A stretch of DNA of 45,461 nucleotides, taken from positions 1 to 45,461 of the forward strand of contig JAPKCI010000024.1 of assembly GCA_028823035.1 (NCBI GenBank). Reading direction: 5' to 3'. Source of the DNA: Rubripirellula sp. (GTDB taxonomy: Bacteria; Planctomycetota; Planctomycetia; Pirellulales; Pirellulaceae). A model generated the notes under the pieces. The model saw only the letters and a program-made list of their open reading frames with translations. It did not search any database and had not been told where the DNA came from. The translations under genes were made by a program, and so were the position numbers. Each line of letters starts with the position of its first letter. Position 1 is the first letter of the stretch. Below, piece after piece: positions 40,645 through 45,461 of the stretch.

Positions 40645-43600
40645 TCATTGACCAAGACGAGTCGGTTGGACACGCGAAGTGGGGGCAGCGCGAGTGAATT
40701 CACTCGGTTTCGCAAACGGTTTGCCGGTTACCTGATCCACCCATGTCGCTTGTGATGTGCTTGGCAAAGTCGCCTGTGGAACTGCCTGCGAATCCTCTGG
40801 CTGGTTTGTCCAAATCTGCGGTGGCATGGACTGGGGAACGCCACTCGGATTGACCAGGTTGCTCTGCTGTGTGCCGTTTGTTGCCGGGTTTAGAACGCCA
40901 GCACGATTCTGGAAGGATGCGGCACTAGTGGCAGGCAGGTAGCGGCCTTGCTGCATCCTGACTGTGGCAGGTGTTGCCAGAGTACCCTTGCCCGACGCTG
41001 GTACCGAAAAGCCAGGTTGGGTGGGATTGGCTCGTGGTGCGAATCTTCCACGCTGACTCAGATTGATTTGGTCGCTGGGCGACTGGATGACGGGTGCATT
41101 GACTCTGCTCGCGCGAGACCCCGAAGGGATACTGCGGTTGGGTGGCGTGACAACCGAGGGTGTAAAGTATGTGTCATCAATCATGCCTGGGTAAGCAGCC
41201 TGAGGCACTTGCGATGGAAGTTCCTCTGCTCCGGTCGGGCCATTGCGAGCGTTCTCCATGATGGGGCCGATTGGCATTTGACCATCAACGGTGGGTTGTA
41301 TGTCAGGGTAAATCGTTTGTCCCACAGCTGGACCCCAAAGGCCATAGCCGCCACTCAGGCCAACGTCGCCCTGAGCTTCAACCACATCCGCAAGGCACCA
41401 GCTCATGCGGCTTGACTCGGTTATCTTGACATAGTCAAGATCTTCTTCGCCGGTGACCAGCATCGGAGTCAGAATGATTAGTAATTCACTGCGTTCCTCG
41501 ACCTCCTGGTCATATTTGAAGAGGTGTCCCAGAATCGGGATGTCCGCCATGAAAGGGACTCGCCTGGATCTCTGCGCGCGTGATTTCTGAATCAACCCAC
41601 CGAAGATGACAGTCTGGCCACTGTAAGCTGCGACTACCGATTGGGCAGTTGTTTTCAGAATGTTCTGCACGGAGATGACATTGTCGTTGTCGTCGGTTCC
41701 GATCGGCGTTCCTGCACTGTTTTCATCCACTTTTGATCTTGTCGCGTCGATGTCCATGACGATCAAGCCATCGGATCCAACGCGTGGTCGGACCTCCATG
41801 ATCAATCCGACATCTATATCCTGTGTTTCGATCTGGGTGTTGCCAACTCCGCTGACCAGCAATCCGGTAACACGGGCGACGGTTTCACCGACTTCTACCC
41901 TGCCGAGTGTGTTGTCCATCGTCATGATCTGAGGACGGCTGAGAATTTGCAGTCGCTCTGCATCCTGCAACGTTCGAAGTAAAAGATTGATCGAGTCGCT
42001 GGCCGCGGTGAGTACGAATCCTCCATACCCAAGAGTGCTGCTGCTGGAACCCAAGCCAAAACTGGTGATTCCTTGGCCGGCAAGCGTCCCTTGATTCAGT
42101 GAGTTGAGATTCGGCAAGCCAACGTCGTTAAAGTCGAAGCCTGGATCAGATGAAAGGGGAGCTCCCGCGACACCACGGTCAAACAAAAGCGAGTCCTGAA
42201 GTCCAAGCTCTCCACCAATCTCGAAGGCATCGGTAAGTTTGACTTCGGCCAACATCACTTTGATCAGCACCATGGGCGGACGACGATCAAGTTTGTCGAT
42301 CATGCGTCGTACATCAGGGTACAGTCGTGGTGATACGCTCAGCAGTACACTATTGCTAACCGGTTCAGCAACGACGATCAGGTCCCGGTCAGGCAAGTCA
42401 AAAGGCCCCAGTCCCTGCTGGAATTGCTGAATCGAGTTGACACCCTGAGTTCGCTGTTGCACGTAGGTCTGAATCGCGTTCGCCAGATCCTGGGCCGCCT
42501 GATGGCGAAGCCAGATCACTTCTGTGATCCGTTCAGCGAAGCCTTCGCTGTCAAGCCTCAACAGGATGCTTTCGACAACGTCCAAGTCCTCTGCACCACC
42601 ACTCGCGATGATACTATTGGTTCGCAGGTCAGCACTGAAGCGAAGTGGAACCAGAGAACTTTCTCCAGCTGTCGAAGCAGGCAGGTTGCCGGCGCCGATG
42701 CTGGTGCCATTCGTTCCTGCGTCATCACCGAACAGGTTTTGTAATTCAGTTACCAACTGTGCCGCATCTCCATTCTGGATCGTGAACACTTTGACCAGTG
42801 AGTCGATACCAGGAGCCTGGTCGAGCTGTCGAATCAGTTCGGCAATCAATGGCATACTGGCAGCAGGAGCCCGCACCACGACTGCGTTGGAATTGGTGTC
42901 GGCGGTGACCACCGCACCTGCCAGAACGCCCGAGTCAATGACCTCTTTTCTTTCAGCGTCAACGGTAACGATCGACAATGCTGTCGATGGTGCGGTGATG
43001 TTATCGTTGCCGCCACCTTCGCCCTCGCCATTGATCGCCTCCTGAAGCACAGGCGCCAGTTCTTCGGCGATCGCGTTGTTCAATGGGAAAATCTTGATTT
43101 GGCTTTGAGCCGTGATCTGTTCGGCATCAAGGTCATTGATCAGACGCGTCACTTCGGTCATGTCCCGTGGTGCGGCGCTGATGATCAGCGAATTGGTGCG
43201 ATAGTCAGCCAATACCCGAACGCGTGGTCCGATGGCTGGTCGCAAATCATCGCTGCTGCCCGGACGGTCGGTGAAAAAGTCGCGGATAATTTCTTCTGCG
43301 TCGATCGCTGAAGCATTTTGAAGTCGGAAAATCCGCAAGCGACTGGTTTCTGCAATCGGCTGGTCAATCTTGTCGATCAGCTCTTTCAAGCCATTGATTG
43401 CCTCAGCGCGACCTATCAGCAACAGTGCGTTCGGTGAATCCAGCGAAGTGATACTGACTTCTCCTTGACGAGCCGAAAGTACATCTTCATACAGTTGCTG
43501 CAATAATTCGGCGACTGCGTTGGCATCGGCGTACTTCAGCTCGATGACATCAATATCTGGCTTCGTGATCTTGCTCTGCTCTTCAATCTGCTTGATCACT

Positions 43601-44490
43601 TCCATCACTCGATCGACGTCGCGTTGTGCACCACGAATGATGATTGTGCCAAGTTCCGGAACAAACTGTATTTGAGTGTCACCGATAACCCCAGCGCCGC
43701 CCTTGTCATCAGTGGCTTCGTCTTGCGGAATATCTGCCGGTTGACCGGCTGGTGCTCCTGCATCCTGTTGAAAGACAGCATTGCGAAATGGTGAGCCTGC
43801 TGCATTCTGCAATGCTCCTTCATTGTCGCCGCTGCCACTCTCAAGTCGGCGTAGCAGACGCAACGCACGCTGAATCGGCTCGGGTTCTGCATTTTCGATT
43901 CGCAGCAGTTTCAGGACTTCGTCACTGGTGCCCGAATTGTAATCCAAAGATGCAATCATTTGCTTCCAACCTGGAATGGTCGGCTCCGGAGCAACGACGG
44001 TGATCGAGTTGCTGCGGCGATCGACCTCGACGGTCGTGCCCTGCATCGGAGCAGCCGTCAGTTGGAATGATGCCCGTTCGCCGTTTCGTGTTGTCGTTAC
44101 TGGAATGCTGCCGCCAGCGATTGCTTGAAGACTGTCCTCGAATTCACGCCAAGTGATATTGCTCAATGCGAACCTGAGCGGACCGGTCGACTTTGCCGAG
44201 GCCATCTGAATCTGCGATGACAACATGTTTTGCACTTTCGTGGCAATGGCTGCCTGGGCCGCTTGCGGTGCCATCACAACCAATTGTTGATTCGGCACAT
44301 CAGGCGCAATTTGCACGCCGGGCACGTCCCGATACTGCAGGCTGAGCTTCGTAGCAAGCTCGCGGGCTTGCGCCGCTGGTACCTTTAGCGTTTGTAAACT
44401 TGGCGAAACAGCCTCTTGCGCGTGCATGTCCAATGTCGAGGCTGACAAAAAGCTGGCGATGGCTAGGTAATTGATAATGCAGCGTCGCAT
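40645..44490 (-). CDS. Large secretin of the type II/III secretion and type IV pilus superfamily
   Basis: A 1281-aa outer-membrane secretin. A signal peptide (1 to about 24, ending MHA) is followed by an N-terminal beta/alpha region, then about six N1-like repeats between residues ~190 and 700: VLKLLRIENAEPEPIQRALRLL, DVIELKYADANAVAELLQQLY, RLRIFRLQNASAIDAEEIIRDF, IKIFPLNNAIAEELAPVL, VKVFTIQNGDAAQLVTELQ and EVIWLRHQAAQDLANAIQ. The secretin pore domain (~735-1010) contains VGLIMEVRPRVGSDGLIVMDI, SGQTVIFGGLI and the hallmark VPFMADIPILGHLFK (near 977-991), then ELLIILTPMLV. The last ~270 residues are Pro/Gln/Ser/Asn-rich. Classical GspD has N0-N3 only and ~650 aa. AGGTG 8 nt before the ATG supports the start. 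No ATPase or platform gene of a secretion system is in the window. Confidence 0.92.
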   Translation of the reverse strand: MRRCIINYLAIASFLSASTLDMHAQEAVSPSLQTLKVPAAQARELATKLSLQYRDVPGVQIAPDVPNQQLVVMAPQAAQAAIATKVQNMLSSQIQMASAKSTGPLRFALSNITWREFEDSLQAIAGGSIPVTTTRNGERASFQLTAAPMQGTTVEVDRRSNSITVVAPEPTIPGWKQMIASLDYNSGTSDEVLKLLRIENAEPEPIQRALRLLRRLESGSGDNEGALQNAAGSPFRNAVFQQDAGAPAGQPADIPQDEATDDKGGAGVIGDTQIQFVPELGTIIIRGAQRDVDRVMEVIKQIEEQSKITKPDIDVIELKYADANAVAELLQQLYEDVLSARQGEVSITSLDSPNALLLIGRAEAINGLKELIDKIDQPIAETSRLRIFRLQNASAIDAEEIIRDFFTDRPGSSDDLRPAIGPRVRVLADYRTNSLIISAAPRDMTEVTRLINDLDAEQITAQSQIKIFPLNNAIAEELAPVLQEAINGEGEGGGNDNITAPSTALSIVTVDAERKEVIDSGVLAGAVVTADTNSNAVVVRAPAASMPLIAELIRQLDQAPGIDSLVKVFTIQNGDAAQLVTELQNLFGDDAGTNGTSIGAGNLPASTAGESSLVPLRFSADLRTNSIIASGGAEDLDVVESILLRLDSEGFAERITEVIWLRHQAAQDLANAIQTYVQQRTQGVNSIQQFQQGLGPFDLPDRDLIVVAEPVSNSVLLSVSPRLYPDVRRMIDKLDRRPPMVLIKVMLAEVKLTDAFEIGGELGLQDSLLFDRGVAGAPLSSDPGFDFNDVGLPNLNSLNQGTLAGQGITSFGLGSSSSTLGYGGFVLTAASDSINLLLRTLQDAERLQILSRPQIMTMDNTLGRVEVGETVARVTGLLVSGVGNTQIETQDIDVGLIMEVRPRVGSDGLIVMDIDATRSKVDENSAGTPIGTDDNDNVISVQNILKTTAQSVVAAYSGQTVIFGGLIQKSRAQRSRRVPFMADIPILGHLFKYDQEVEERSELLIILTPMLVTGEEDLDYVKITESSRMSWCLADVVEAQGDVGLSGGYGLWGPAVGQTIYPDIQPTVDGQMPIGPIMENARNGPTGAEELPSQVPQAAYPGMIDDTYFTPSVVTPPNRSIPSGSRASRVNAPVIQSPSDQINLSQRGRFAPRANPTQPGFSVPASGKGTLATPATVRMQQGRYLPATSAASFQNRAGVLNPATNGTQQSNLVNPSGVPQSMPPQIWTNQPEDSQAVPQATLPSTSQATWVDQVTGKPFAKPSEFTRAAPTSRVQPTRLGQ

Positions 44491-44767
44491 CAGCGAGCAC
44501 CTTTACGATAGAAAAGGACGTCTGTTAATTTTTAAGGGGCTCCCAACGGAATCGCCCCATTCAATACGGATCATCGGTTGGATTGATGTAAACGCTAAAG
44601 CGAAAACAATCGTTAGATACATAACCAAGCCTCTGTTGGTATTTGCAAGCAATCATCCGCAGCCGGCGAATTTCTGATCTTTCGACAACTCGGAACTTTT
44701 TGTTAAAGACCCAGCACACACATTCCGATAATCGATCCTCCGTTTTCACAAGTCAGGTGCTTGGTTA

Positions 44768-45461
44768 TGCGCAGGCTTCATTTTGCCACGCTTCTTTTTT
44801 CTGCGATTTCGATCCTATCGATAGGTTGCCGGCAGACATCCGGTCCGTCAGCAGCCGGTTCGATGTCACCAGCAGCGCAATCACCGACTTTCAATCCATT
44901 CGGTGGGGCCACCCGCGTGACGCCTCCGCCTGGCGGGACGTCCGCGGCGCAGAATCCATACATCGGAGGCCCACCGGGCCAAACCAACACTGCGGTGGGT
45001 GTGGCAAACGGGTTTGCCGCCGCGGCGGTACCCGGGGCAACTGCCCCGGTCGTAGGTTCAGGAGTACAACCTGCCGGTTTTGTCCGCTCTGGTGCCGGAG
45101 CCGCTCCGGCCACGCAAGCCGGGTTTGGAACCAACAGCTTTACACCCGCGGTTAAGACAGCCATGCCCAGCGGAGCAGTCCAAGCCGGGTATGGGGCAGC
45201 CGCAGCAGCCAGTCTCAACTCGATACGCGCTGGCGGGATGCCAGTCAATGATCTCACGCGTGCACCACTGCCGCCCGGTTATCCGAGTGTACCGCAAGCA
45301 AGTCCGCAGCCTGTGGCGACAACCTACCAGCCACCATCATCTTCGCTGGCTCCGACTGCTCAGGGACCCAGCGGCGCTCCTCTGCAACCCACTTTCAATC
45401 CCGTTCCACCACCGAGCGTGCCTGCAAATGGTTCCGTACCTGCAAATGGTTCCGTACCTGC
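44768..45461 (+). CDS. Pro/Ala/Gly-rich lipoprotein, N-terminal part (3' end outside window)
   Basis: An ATG-started frame open to the end of the window (231 codons). MRRLHFATLLFSAISILSIGC forms a signal peptide with a lipobox-like IGC (Cys21). The remainder is low complexity, rich in Pro, Ala, Gly, Ser, Thr and Gln (for example GGATRVTPPPGGTSAAQ and SGVQPAGFVRSGAGAAP), and it closes with repeats of VPANGS from an 18-bp tandem unit. No folded domain is visible. It is transcribed divergently from the secretin gene (277 bp between starts) and could be a surface or secretin-associated lipoprotein; that is inference from position only. Confidence 0.65.
45418..45461 (+). repeat. 18-bp tandem repeat, at least 2.4 copies, in coding sequence at window end
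   Basis: Units gtacctgcaaatggttcc (the first with g for a) start at 45418, 45436 and 45454, encoding VPANGS in frame. The array is cut by the window end. Confidence 0.85.

Overview
The window looks like chromosome from a planctomycete, most probably of the Pirellulaceae/Rhodopirellula type. This is inferred from gene content. The supporting genes are a sulfatase with a secretion signal, a large TPR multihaem c-type cytochrome, an EF-G of the mitochondrial-like type with a HIDSGKTT G1 motif, an LpxK (so an LPS-type outer membrane), a very long secretin, a cysteine hydrolase/SMP-30 fusion and several secreted or zinc-ribbon proteins of planctomycete style. Neighbouring genes are mostly functionally unrelated, with few long operons. 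No rRNA, tRNA, CRISPR array, transposase or integrase was found.

Layout. 1-5.8 kb: tail of a DUF4129 membrane protein, lpxK and an overlapping Ski2-like helicase on the minus strand, then a glycerate 2-kinase. 6-10.3 kb: a small secreted protein, the octahaem cytochrome/TPR protein and a mannose-1-phosphate guanylyltransferase. 10.3-16 kb: a repeat-bearing membrane-anchored protein, ychF, a membrane protein overlapping a small helical protein, and the isochorismatase-like/SMP-30 fusion. 16-25 kb: a PEGA lipoprotein and a YfhO-like membrane protein, then a minus-strand block of ogt, mnmE, dsbD-like and an APH-fold kinase. 25-31.7 kb: hemH, a two-gene ABC-type membrane system whose ATPase domain has lost its catalytic motifs, a hotdog thioesterase and rpsR. 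32.5-38.2 kb: fusA with a strong terminator hairpin, a sulfatase, and a three-gene minus-strand cluster (AcpH-like protein, sugar epimerase, receiver-like protein). 38.6-45.5 kb: a zinc-ribbon membrane protein, a lipoprotein, a 1281-residue secretin and the start of a Pro/Ala/Gly-rich lipoprotein that runs off the window.

The most distinctive structural feature is a scatter of short direct tandem repeats with units of 12-24 bp. There are at least 12 arrays in 45 kb, each with its own unit and no spacers. All arrays inside genes have units divisible by three and expand a short peptide. Intergenic arrays include 12-, 13-, 14- and 16-bp units and often sit exactly at a gene boundary, for example immediately before the hemH ATG and immediately after the cytochrome stop codon. 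The second notable feature is the ABC-type protein at 26497-28335, which keeps the exporter architecture but lacks recognisable Walker A, signature, Walker B Asp and H-loop residues.
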